A DNA stretch of 64,000 nt from NCBI RefSeq assembly GCF_932276165.1, contig NC_063997.1, positions 7,574,001 through 7,638,000 of the forward strand, written 5' to 3'. This DNA comes from Plutella xylostella (lineage: Eukaryota > Arthropoda > Insecta > Lepidoptera > Plutellidae). The notes beneath the pieces are model-generated. The model was not told where the DNA came from and did not search any database. It saw nothing but the letters and a program-made list of their open reading frames with translations. Shown one piece after another: positions 34,648-45,574 of this stretch (position 1 is its first letter; each line of letters starts with the position of its first letter). The position numbers and the translations under genes were made by a program.

Positions 34648-37600
34648 TTAAGCTTTGCTTTTGAGTGACTTCATCATCTTCTCGAGCTTCATTGCCTTCT
34701 GCAGGTCTCCGCTGATCTTCAGTTTGCCCATCATGAAAGCCGTGGTAGGCTTCAGCTTACCTGAAACGTAATAATACAATAATAATAATTTACAAATTAA
34801 AGAGAAAAAAAACTACCAGCTAATTATTATTAAAAGTTTAAACTCGTTAGGATAAAATAAATGCCATGTTGCATTGCATTACTTGCACCTTGTAGCTAGT
34901 TTTAGATAGGCACAGACTTATCTGGCGCAGTCTCTACATTAAGCAACAAACTCCACTCCACTCCAATCATGATATAATAATACTCCAATACTTAATTTGA
35001 CCTCCGTCAAATGTTCCGTATTACATCGCCTATGTTCCCTATTGCTTTATTGCGTCTATAGTATTTGCCTGATGGGACTAGTCCTGACATACCTACATGT
35101 TCTCCTAATTTAGGACCGTCACCTTAGACGCTAACCCCATATTGATAGAAAATTTATAGGACGTTTTAGCTATTGAACTGTTGTTCTTTGATAGGGAGGG
35201 ACAAAATGGTTCAATAGCTAAAACGTCCTATTCAACTTCCTATAACTCTTCTATGATTAAGGGGGTAAGTTTATTGCAGAGTAAAGTTATGTTTATGATG
35301 AGTAGTGTAGATTTACGATGGTAAAGATAAAGTTATGTTTATGATGAGTCGATGGCTTACCGGCGAACATGTCAGCGAAGTTGTTGCTGTCCATAGTGAG
35401 GGTGGCGTCCGGGGCGTGCTTGGGCTCGCCCTGGCCGCACGCGCCGTCGCCGTTCTTCAGGTCCAGGTGCCACACGCCCTCCTCCTTGCCTGATATTTTA
35501 ATAGGAATTATCGTTAATCTAAGAGATAATATTTAAGTTAGGTGGAACGAAAGTATCAAGAGATATTTTTTAATGTGATGAATAAAAACAAGCGTTTTGC
35601 ATTAACCTTCATTTAGGTTTCAATATCTTTAAATTAATCAGGGATTCATCGTCAGCCAGTTGCTGGATGAAGGCATCTCGAAAGATAAGTACCTATAGTG
35701 TAAGTTTTTAGAAACCACCTATAGTGTAAGTTTTCGACCGTAGCGTTTCGTAGTAGCGGTCACTATGTTGAAACATGGCAGAAGATATTTGTGGTTGCCA
35801 GATAAAAACGCAAACATTCATAAAACCTTACACGCAACACTTATTTTCATACAATATAGTCTTTGGGAGAGTCCGTCCGAGATCGTCTCCCTCTGGGGGT
35901 GTCGCTATTTACATACAGATAGATATGTCCAACCTATTGCCACTTCAGCTTACTATCTAATCGACTCTTTTTTAAAGTTAAAAAAGTATTTTCATTTCGA
36001 GTATAGGTACCTTTGACATTGAACTGGAACACCGCCTGGGTCTTCTTCACGAGGTCGGCGGACATGTTCTTGCTGATGGCCGCGAACAGCTCCGGGATCT
36101 GGCCGCCGGCCGCGGGCTGCAAGCGTGTCCACAATGCTGGGTCAGTCTCATGTAGGCACGTTAGACGGGGGGGTCACACAACTCGTCATTCTGTACAACT
36201 TTTAAAACAGTCGTGGGAAATTAGCCAAAAAAAACTGTACGTCACCTGTACTGTACGGTCTGTATCTACTCAAAATAAATGTTTAAAACATTATTAGGCA
36301 ATTCGTGAATTTACCAAGGTTAAAAATGATTTGACGAGTTCTGTGAAGGACTCAACCTATACAGGTTAATTTGTTAAACACTACATGCTTATAATGTGTA
36401 GATTTATGTTTTAGGTGTGTAAAATTACATATCTGCAACATGTACCTTAGTAACGATTCGATTTTCTAGCGAAGCGATAAGATTAATTATCGCAATATGT
36501 GTCAATTCAATTAAATAAAAGAACGATTTAACGTAGTCCATTGCATCGATTTATCGCCGTATTAGATCTATATCGGGCAACGTATTTCATAGTTACATGT
36601 AGCGGGTGTAGCTACTAAAACACTAAATGAATAGTAAGTTACAATGAAGGTACCTAAGTAAAATTAAAATGTACAACATTTGTTAGTAAGTTTATTCAAT
36701 CATGCAAAGCAACTATAAAGTAGAAGAAGTAAATAACAGAAATAAACATTAGTATACAAGCATTTCTACAATATAAATTTTCAAATTTAGCTACAGTAAA
36801 AAGAATAAGGGTTTGGAACCCTAGCCAAGAGCTGGTTAGTTTACAGATTTTCTACACTACATTTATAAAGCCAGTAAATACATAACGCACTAAGCAGCAG
36901 TTGCAAGGTAATACATAATTATTACTATTATACATATATACATCTAAGTCATTGAACCAGCAGTCATTGAGGGCTAAACAATGTATATTATGTTGTATGT
37001 ATATTTGAATCACACCTTGGGAGCTTTGATCGAAGGGGTCTCGCCAGGCACGTCCAAAAAGAAGTCAGGCAAAAGGTTACTTAGGTTATCTGCAAACAAT
37101 TACAAGTGGTGTTTTTATAATTTTCCTATTTGTATTCTTGGGGCCAATCCAATTTATCACAGATGAACTTGAATAACCTGCCAAATGACCACTGGTTTTG
37201 ACTAGCGATGGAATACAAGACTTGTCGAGAAAGACTTGATAAAAGTGAAAGTTTTCACACAATTTGGCTAGAACCTCTCAGGATCCAAAACCAAACGGAC
37301 GCATAACCCACATGGCTGAAGAGAGTTTAGGCGCACGACCTAATATTTTATATGAAAGATTGATAGAAATCAAGCTACAGAAAGTACGAGTACTAGCGGC
37401 ATGCTTTAAAGAAGTAAAGAGAAGGAGGTAGCATTGCATGTGCATGTAAACTAATTATGTGTGGATATATACAGAATGAACACTATTTATGTACAAGATT
37501 GAAATTTAAACAACTGTTCCAGAAATTCAGTTACAGTAATACACTTTTTTGCTATAAAAATAGGCTTCAGCTTTGAAAAATACATGACTGTTTAGGTATT

Positions 37601-40600
37601 GTGTTGTGTTCAGAACCAGCTTTGAATTTAAAAAATTTTGCTATCACCATAAAAAAAAGATTGGGCTATAAAGCAAATAAAAAGTTGAGAGGCCTATTTA
37701 CAGCATCACAAATGCATAGGATATAAAACCTTGTCATTGGCTTAAGGGTGGAAACGCACCTTATCCTCCTTATAGCTGACGGCGGAGGTATGGTACCGTC
37801 GGACGGAGGCGGTGGAGATGCTCGCGTGGTGTTTCATCGAGAGAGGATCGTCCAGGAAACCGTCTATTAGCAGGTTATTCACGTTCTCTGCGCAAATGTG
37901 CAAATACGGGGACGTCAGATAGCCAGGGAAGAGGTTTGAAAGGGATAAATAAGGGTTTATTTGTGGTTGTGGATAATTTAAATAGAGGGAAACATGGTTT
38001 TGCTTTTTTTTAACATGGTAAGTCACCATAAAAAACCTGTTTTTTTCAGTAAGGTTAACTGTTTTCAATATTATGTTGGAAGTCACTAAACAGGTTACTA
38101 AACCTTAGATCAGGTTAGGATCTCGAAGTACTTACTGGGATCGCAGGCGTAAGGAGTGAGGTCTTTGACGCCGGCTTCCTTCACTACATCTTCGTCGATG
38201 GCGAAGTTGCCAGTGTATTTCTTGGGGTCCCTGGAAGATACCATGTTCGTGTTTGTGATATCAATGCAGTAATAAGAATTTATTCTTCGTAACTTTGTCT
38301 GAGCATTACCTAACGTAAACGTCTACCGACAATTTTTATCAGCTTCTTCTATCAAATTGCATTGAAGTTTTTTTTAATGTTATTTTTGTGATCTCTCATT
38401 TTCATTATGTACCTAATTATTTTGTATTTCATATTTATTTTTGTTTTCTTGTCAGGTTGTTGATAAAAAAACACAGAGAGTCAAATTAGCGCCAGTCGGG
38501 AACTGCGCTATATGAGGTACAGTGGACATATCACTTGCGGAACCTCCTGTCACTCACCCCATGAAAGATTATTGCATGAACTAGGTACATAAATATGTAC
38601 ACTCACTGGCAGAGCATGAAGTAGGCGGCGTCGGACACGATCTCTGGCTTGCGGCTGGTGGACGTGTCTCCGGTCAGCATCTCGATCGCGGCAGTTGCTA
38701 TTCCTGGAACATATTCAATAATTAATTACATTTTAGATACACAATAGTTACCAGTATGTGGCGGTGCGGCAAAACAAAACCGTACTTACCAAGTTTTCCC
38801 TTAACTTACTTTGTCTTTGTTTTACCTTATTTTTCGGTTGATGAATGCAATGCATTAGGATAATGGGCAAACATTTATGGGACCTGTATTCACCGACCAA
38901 TAACGACCACATAATAATTATGACGTTGTTGGAAAGCTCTTTTTAATTATAATATCATTTGTTATTATGGAGACTAGTCTCAATTTGTAATAGGGAAAAT
39001 TTTATAATACTTTTCCCACGGCCATATCATTTATACATTTAAATTTTTGTGTCCTTTTTGTAAATTTTGACTTTGTGTTTGTAGTAATAAATAAACGTTA
39101 CGCACCAGTCCTCGGCCACAGCGCGTTGACGCCGATGTTGTACGGCTTGAACTCCTCGCTCATGCCGAGCACGCACATCGACATGCCGTACTTCGCCATC
39201 GTGTACGCAACGTGGATCGAGAACCTGCCACATGATAGATCATAGGGTGATGATGCTCTTCACATCCCAATAATCCCAATATTTCTTAACAGCTTGCGGA
39301 TTTGAATACGGACGTGCCCCGCACGCGTTTGGGATTGCCCCGCACGCGTTCATAGCAGTATTATTTGTAACGCGTGGAATATGCACGCGAGATGCGGGGA
39401 AAATGGCGTGCATGAAATCCGCATGCTGATAAACAGTCTTGGAGAAAGATCATACTGGTAAGTAGGGAGTGAATAAAAGGTCAGAGAAGTTGCTCAGTAT
39501 CTGAAGCAAAGTCATCGACCTGGCAACCGGAATAACACTTTGATAAAATTCCTCCCTTTACCACTTTAACCTAAAATTACAGCTAATAATTTTTTATCAA
39601 TGTTATCACTTATCAAGTAATCAATAAATTTGATAATAAGTGTAAAATAGTAAGATAAGAACTGATATTGGTAATTGCAAGTTATCAATTAAAGACACAT
39701 TTTATAACCATTAAATAGATCATTAGCCTATGATTGATACTAACCAGTAAGGGTTCATGTTGAGGGGTGGAGACAGGTTGAGGATGTGGGCATGGTTGCT
39801 ATTCTGCAGATGAGGCAAGCACAGCTTAGACCTGGAACAGATAACATACATGTAGGTACTTTAGACAACAATAGGCATTTTGTGGATATCCTTGTTAGCC
39901 AAATCAAAACATACATTCTGTCAAATCATCACTGAAGGACAAGGATTATTGTTAGGCAAGTTAGTGATATAACATAACAGAAACATTTAACAATCAAGAC
40001 CCATAATTTAACACTCAATATTATTTTATCAATATATTTTTTTGTGGCAACTGAGCTTTGAATCTTTAACACAGAGCCATAGTCATAACAGTCAGATTTA
40101 CTAACCACTGCACCATCAGGTCACCAATAAATGGCAGTAAAATGAAAATAAAATACACTTACGCCAAGAAGGTTCCCCGTGTGTTGATGTTGTGCATAAG
40201 GTCGTAGCGCTTCATGTCGGTGTGTGCGGTGCCCGTCAGGGAGATTGCTGAGGCATTGTTCACAAGGATGTCAATCCCATTGAACTGAAATGTTGTGATT
40301 TTAATTTTACTCAAGTGTTTGATGGTCTCAATACTGATATACACAATATGTTTTGTATAATAAAAGCAAGATGCGGCAGAATTTCAGATCTTAGCTTTTG
40401 TTTCTTGGAAAACTCAAAGTAGGCAGTCATACTTAATAATGGTGTGTGACAAAAAGTTGTTTTATATTCATAATATGTTTTTTTTTAAATTTATTATCAG
40501 TCCATATTACCTTCTTGACAGCTTCATCAATAGCCTTCTGCACCTGTTTCTCTTCCCTCACGTCCACAATGCATGGCAGGGCCTTTCCTCCAAGAGCTTC

Positions 40601-41564
40601 AACTGAAAATGTTCATGTACCTACGGTTAGGTACTTCTGTACCTTGTCAAACTGATGAACCATCAATATTTCAGTGAATGGATAGGCAGTTTCAGATTAA
40701 CAAGGTACAAAAGTTTATAGCTACTTATGCAGCTGACTGTAAGGTGAAGTGCGGTAATTGCAACTATCCGGTAATTGCAACTCACTTCAATAACTCCCTC
40801 TAGAGTTACTTCATTGTAAAACGACAGACTAAAATCAATTTTACATCATAAAAGTTCTACCCAAAAATGTAGATAGCGCTGATAGCTCAAGAATTGTGGG
40901 AGTTATTGAAGTGAGTTGCAATTACCGGATAGTTGCAATTACCGCACTTCACCTTACATTTAAAGTTGGTCTATATAAACATCATAATACTACCAAGATA
41001 TAAGTAACTAAATAAAAAGTTTTCATAGTTATGTATAGTATCTATAATACTATAATAAATTACTAAATAGTAGTGTTTACAATTTCTACACAGCTCAAAC
41101 ATCTCCATTCAACTGATTGGCAACAATTATGGTCTGTTGATATCTATTTAAAGCATAACACAAAGTTCAAGTGCAAAGTCCAAACTATGACAACAATATC
41201 AAATCGCCACATAACACCACTATAGGATCTCCTGAGACATACATCAATGAAAATGAGGGTGTTTCTAAGCTATAGTAATGTCTGGGAGTGCTTACTCTCT
41301 TCAGCAGTGGTGTAAATAGTCCCGGGAAGCTTTGGATGCGGTTCCGCAGTTTTAGCCGCAACCACGACGTTGGCGCCATCCTTGGCCGCCTTCAGAGCTA
41401 TTGCCTTGCCGATACCTCTCGACGCACCTGTTATGAACAGCGTCCGTCCAGCTAACTTGCTAAAAACAACAAATAAATTACAAAATGAGGCCAAATTAAA
41501 ATCGGATCGGACACCGATGATTATTTGCGATGAGCACTCACCCAGTGTTTGCAACCAAACTCAT
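34648..41564 (-). CDS. HSDL2: Hydroxysteroid dehydrogenase-like protein 2 (SDR + SCP2), complete, with alternative exon 9
   Basis: Coding exons on the - strand: 41564-41542, 41459-41296, 40602-40511, 40284-40163, 39831-39745, 39224-39106, 38703-38607, 38230-38136, 37887-37760 (9a) or 37089-37016 (9b), 36116-36011, 35489-35361, 34760-34648. All junctions are GT/AG and phases agree; 424 aa with 9a, 406 with 9b (human about 418). The N-terminal short-chain dehydrogenase has TGASRGIG (residues 18-25, cofactor loop), NNAS (102-105), S154 and Y170xxxK174. Linker exon 9 leads to a C-terminal SCP2 sterol/lipid-carrier domain (KKTQAVFQFNVKG, WHLDLKNGDG, LKPTTAFMMGKLKISGDLQK). The C terminus SKA is a weak PTS1-like peroxisomal signal; the human protein ends ARL. 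The likely role is peroxisomal or mitochondrial lipid metabolism; substrate unknown. It is the next gene 5' of ADSL, on the same strand. Confidence 0.95.
35157..35230. repeat. 22-bp perfect stem hairpin in HSDL2 last intron
   Basis: TAGGACGTTTTAGCTATTGA plus AC at 35157-35178 is exactly reversed at 35209-35230, with a 30-nt loop. It is either a tiny MITE or an RNA hairpin in the size range of a miRNA precursor. No TSD is evident. Confidence 0.8.
35281..35349. repeat. Short direct duplication near HSDL2 exon 11 donor
   Basis: AAAGTTATGTTTATGATGAG occurs at about 35283 and again at about 35329, 46 bp apart, ending about 12 bp from the exon 11 splice donor (- strand). Likely a small local duplication with no clear role. 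Confidence 0.7.
37016..37089 (-). CDS. HSDL2: HSDL2 alternative exon 9b (74 nt)
   Basis: Acceptor TTGTTTGCAG; donor GTGTGA after AAG. Starts phase 1, ends phase 0, exactly like exon 9a. It encodes NLSNLLPDFFLDVPGETPS plus IKAPK, close to the DFFLDE linker of vertebrate HSDL2. Splicing it after 9a instead of in its place would read ATA ACC TAA, an immediate stop. Confidence 0.75.
37760..37887 (-). CDS. HSDL2: HSDL2 alternative exon 9a (128 nt)
   Basis: Acceptor TTTGCGCAG; donor GTGCGT after AAG. Starts phase 1, ends phase 0. Its first part NVNNLLIDGFLDDP is homologous to exon 9b NLSNLLPDFFLDVP. It then has a longer basic, Ser/His-rich tail (SISTASVRRYHTSAVSYKED). The two are tandem duplicates, 670 bp apart, usable only one at a time. 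Confidence 0.75.
39290..39428. mobile_element. Short MITE-like inverted-repeat element in HSDL2 intron 5
   Basis: CAGCTTGCGGATTT at 39290-39303 pairs with AAATCCGCATGCTG at 39415-39428 (one mismatch). The interior is GC-rich with repeated CCCCGCACGCGTT. No clean target duplication was found, so boundaries are uncertain. Confidence 0.45.
40742..40954. mobile_element. 213-bp MITE with about 58-bp near-perfect inverted repeats (TA target site)
   Basis: The left arm begins AGGTGAAGTGCGGTAATTGC and runs through CAACTATCCGG to AATAACTCCC. The right arm is its reverse complement, ending CACTTCACCT. Both ends are flanked by TA (40740-40741, 40955-40956), typical of Tc1/mariner-type MITEs. It lies in HSDL2 intron 2 and can fold into a long hairpin if transcribed. 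Confidence 0.85.
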
Positions 41565-42015
41565 TGTGAGTGATAATATTAATCACTCTGTTATTTTATA
41601 TTGTGGAATCACCAGAGATGACTTCTAAATAATACGGAAGCCTCTAAAATTTAAGTTAAAAATATTCAGTAACTTTTTGACAGTTTCTATGAAACTAAAT
41701 GAAAAAAAACGTTGACGTTGATGTGTCACAGAGTGCAACTGCCGTCATGCCTTTCTGACAGCGCCAAACTATTCTGTGCATAGTTATCGATGGTCAAAAT
41801 AATAACAACCTCAACGCAATTAAAAACGATATCGCGTCAACAAAATATTTGTTTAGCTACCTCCACTCCAACTAATAATCGTTTGTGTTAGTCGGTGCGG
41901 TTTGTTCCATGTCGAATGGCATGCCAACTCATTAATCCGAACACATCAGTATCGTAAATTCGTAACTAACATTACGGAAACGGAAACGGAAACGCCGGAA
42001 TGACGTAGCGCCTAC

Positions 42016-43236
42016 GCGTGTTTTGAAACTATACAAGGCCAGAACGCACCCATAGTGTACTAGCACTGTATACTTTCAAGTGAAAAAAAATAATATCTTA
42101 CTTGAAAATATACACGATTTGTGCGTACTAATCGCGTATACTTTCAAGTTGGGATTTACTGAATCGTTCTTGAAAATATACATTGCTATTACGCACATTG
42201 CTTGATTGGCGTACTTGTCGCATATAATTTATACCTACATGCTGATTTTGATTTACTTAACTATTTCGGTAAATGGACTTGACTACAATTTACTTGTTCT
42301 GCCTGTCATAGACCTATAGAATGTTAATAAATAAAGATGAACAAGCTCTAATTTGATTGATAAATTGATAATTATAGCAATAATACTTGCAAGTAAGAAT
42401 ACTAATATATTATTATTTATATGAATTAAGAGTAATACCTACTACACTCACGAGCAATGAAAAAGTTCCAGTGACGATAGCTCCTGAACGTAAAAGACTA
42501 GCTTAATGTCGCCGTCGCCGTCGGCAATATATTAAAGTAAATTTAACAGCGCATCAAAATATTATAGGTAACAAACTAAAAACGAAAATTTTGTAAAATC
42601 CTAAATTAAATGTTTTTAAAAAAATGTGGTCATTTGGTGTTGAGTATTTACTACTTGGACTTATTCATTGCTCGTAAGTGTAGAAGGAGTAGGTATTACC
42701 CTATAGACCTATTACATACATATTTTTCATCAAGTTTTGAATTGACCGTAATTGTATTTTATGAATTGTTCTACACCCTCTTCTGAGATAATTTTTACTA
42801 TTAACAACAGTTCTACAGTTTAATTTAAATCAATTTACTTTTTAACTGTACGATGTAAACAAAAAACACGTTACGAAAACAATGCAAAGTGCGGAATGAT
42901 GATACAATGTTTAGAAAGCAATAGACTTATTACTACTTCGCATGAAAGAAAGAGAGAGCAACAATTCAAAAGGGCTACCTGGTAACTAATCACGTATAGT
43001 TTCAAGTGCTCGCATTGCCGCTTGGCACTTGAAAATATACACGATTAGTACGCAGTGGTAACTGCTGCAGTATATTTTCAAGCCATAATTTTGGCCCAAC
43101 TTACTTGAAAATATACGCGATTAGTGCGTAATGGCCTTGTATACTTTCAAGTAAATCATGGCGCTATTTTAATTTGAAAATATACGCGAGCAGTCCCAAC
43201 CTCTGCGTTCTGGCCTTGTATAGTTTCAAAACACGC
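42016..43236. mobile_element. 1.22 kb Mutator-like non-autonomous element, 33-bp perfect TIRs, 9-bp TSD
   Basis: GCGTGTTTTGAAACTATACA, continuing AGGCCAGAACGCA, starts at 42016; its exact reverse complement ends at 43236. AGCGCCTAC flanks both sides (42007-42015 and 43237-43245). A 9-bp duplication is the Mutator-superfamily signature. The interior has no transposase but several copies, in both orientations, of CTTGAAAATATACGCGATTA with AGTGCG, clustered towards both ends, like subterminal transposase-binding repeats. Boundaries are firm, superfamily likely. Confidence 0.8.
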
Positions 43237-43651
43237 AGCGCCTACTCTTCAGCCTCTTCATTCTGATTTTGTAAAAAGATATCCTGTAGGCATCGAAACT
43301 TCTGTAGTAACTCATGCCTGTAGGTAACTATATCTACATGCACCCGGCGGTAGCGGCGCATCGGTACTATCGGTTATTCGGTAAGTAGTTAAGCATAATT
43401 TAGTGTGTCACCATTAGCGATTTATGAAAATAATATTATAATACTTACTTACCTATGTCATGTTACCTGTTTCACTACGGCGCTATAGCGTTTATGGCTA
43501 AGTCCGAAATTTACCGCTTTTTACTGAATTTCATAGCTGCTGCTTGCTGGCTTCAGTATAATTATAATTATGGGAAATTGAACACAACGGCCTCTCGAAT
43601 GAGAGAAAGAGTCCTTATCTTAGATATCTACACGGGGAAATACATCTGACA

Positions 43652-43742
43652 TAGGGTTTCGTTCCCGTGTTCCCGGGAATTCACGGGAAATCTTGAAAAA
43701 AATTCCCGGGCACAGATAAAGGTCGGGAAAAACGAAACCCTA
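43652..43742. mobile_element. 91-bp hAT-type MITE with 8-bp TSD
   Basis: TAGGGTTTCGTTCCCG at the left and CGGGAAAAACGAAACCCTA at the right are inverted repeats. ATCTGACA is duplicated on both sides (43644-43651, 43743-43750). The 8-bp duplication and TAGGG ends fit hAT. Confidence 0.85.
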
Positions 43743-45574
43743 ATCTGACAGAATCCTTATTACATTCGAATAAGGGTAGTTAATTTTTGTTTGTATGTTT
43801 GTTGATGTCTTTCCCCGGTGGAATGGGATATAGGTGGAAATAGTAAGGTAAGTACTTATAAGTATTTATTATTTGAATTAAAAAAATGAATACGCAGTAA
43901 GAATAGATTTGAAATACATTTATTTTGTGCATCACTTCAATATTCCATTCAATAAACTCTACATTCAACACACCTTCAAAGTGGTGATTAAGTAATATTC
44001 TAGGATTAAATAAAAATATTTTTTATCATAAGACATTTAGTTAGGCATCATAATACTTTATAATAACTGTATCTCTTGCTCTATTTTATGGCTGCAATTC
44101 AATTGAAGATTTAAATTGATTAGTTACATAGGTACCTAGGTATAATAATTTTACTCTATAACATACACTCTGTCGCTATTTACAATAAATCTAAGATATC
44201 ACCTACGTAGATACATAATGTACCTACACCGATCATTATATAATATTAATTATATGGGAGTAACATAAAAAATATAGTGAGTATTTAAAAACACTGAAGA
44301 TTATCTGCCTACTTAGTTCACGTAAGTAGGTTATCGTATTTCTATTTATTTTATTCCATATTTTACGGTGGAGATCATTATTATAAACAGAAATTAAAAT
44401 ACATAATACTCTAGGGCACCTATCTACCTGCTTAAAAATAGTCATTCGTTAAAATACACATACTTATAATCAATTACAAATTATTTATTTTTATATTCAT
44501 GTAGGTTCCTATTAAAATATCTCATATTATGAGCACGTAGGACGGGAAACCTTTGATAATTAAAATTATGATTTAGTTTTGAATGCAAGATAATTTCGAT
44601 AAAATATAATGGTTATGGTAACCCTGTTTTCCTAGATATGATCTTCAGTTATATTTGAAATGATGGAGAGCACAAAGATTTAGGCACTTTGTTTTCAGGT
44701 GGTTGGTAGAAGTATTTAAATTTAAAACCATAATTTTAGTGTGAAAGTATTCAAATCAACGTTAAATAGAAGATTTGCCAATTAAATAGTTATCAACTAA
44801 CTAGATTCAAAAAGATTTCATGATTAAAATTATAATAAAATCATCTCACTATTTTGATAAATAAACTTAGTAAGTAACAAAATATAAAATATTCAATGTA
44901 ATTTTTCGTTGATTTTGTTTTGTTTTTCGGTAAAATACGTACATTACGATCTGATTAAGATATAGGTAAGTACGTACAGTATAATGAAATCTAATAAGTA
45001 TTAGGTACAACAAGATTTGATAAGTAGACAGAGAAAGCTAGGTAAGTAAGTATAACTATTTATAAGTACCTAAGTATAGTTTTAAAAAACCTTCTTTAAT
45101 TCAGTCTAAAACTCAAGCCTGTTGTTATAAATCCATTTATAATTCCGTAAGTAGGTACCTATAATAGGTGGTATACGGAAACTCTGGTATGAGAGTATTA
45201 GGTAAATCCACATGTTTCCAGACTATCATATATACAACTAGCATGAACCTAATAGATACGTAAACGATAAACAATATTTGAGCGGGAACTCATTACAGTG
45301 AGAAGCACCATAAAATTCTGTTAAATCTCTATTTATTACTCACAACTTTTACCTAACTATTTAAAGCATCAACAAATATAGAAAACTATTGGCACCAAAT
45401 AATCGAACAGCGCTTAGCTACACTATAAATAGTAAGTTAGGTACACTGAATAAAAAAATAATTGCCTATGTAATCAGCCTCAACTACTATTCCTATTACA
45501 GTTAAATTCTGGAGTCTCTAGAAAAATAATTCAGGGGTCAATCGGTCACACACTCACAAATACGTGAACTTAAG

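Larger units (their letters stand above)
41565..45574. other. Intergenic region between HSDL2 5' end and wake 3' end
   Basis: No gene supported. It holds the HSDL2 promoter and 5'UTR next to 41564, a 1.2 kb Mutator-like element (42016-43236), a 91-bp hAT MITE (43652-43742), then AT-rich sequence. A - strand AATAAA (TTTATT at 45332-45337) is a likely wake poly(A) signal. Confidence 0.55.

Noticed and set aside
43455..43649. 64-aa + strand ORF next to the hAT MITE
   Set aside because: No domain, no splice or promoter context.
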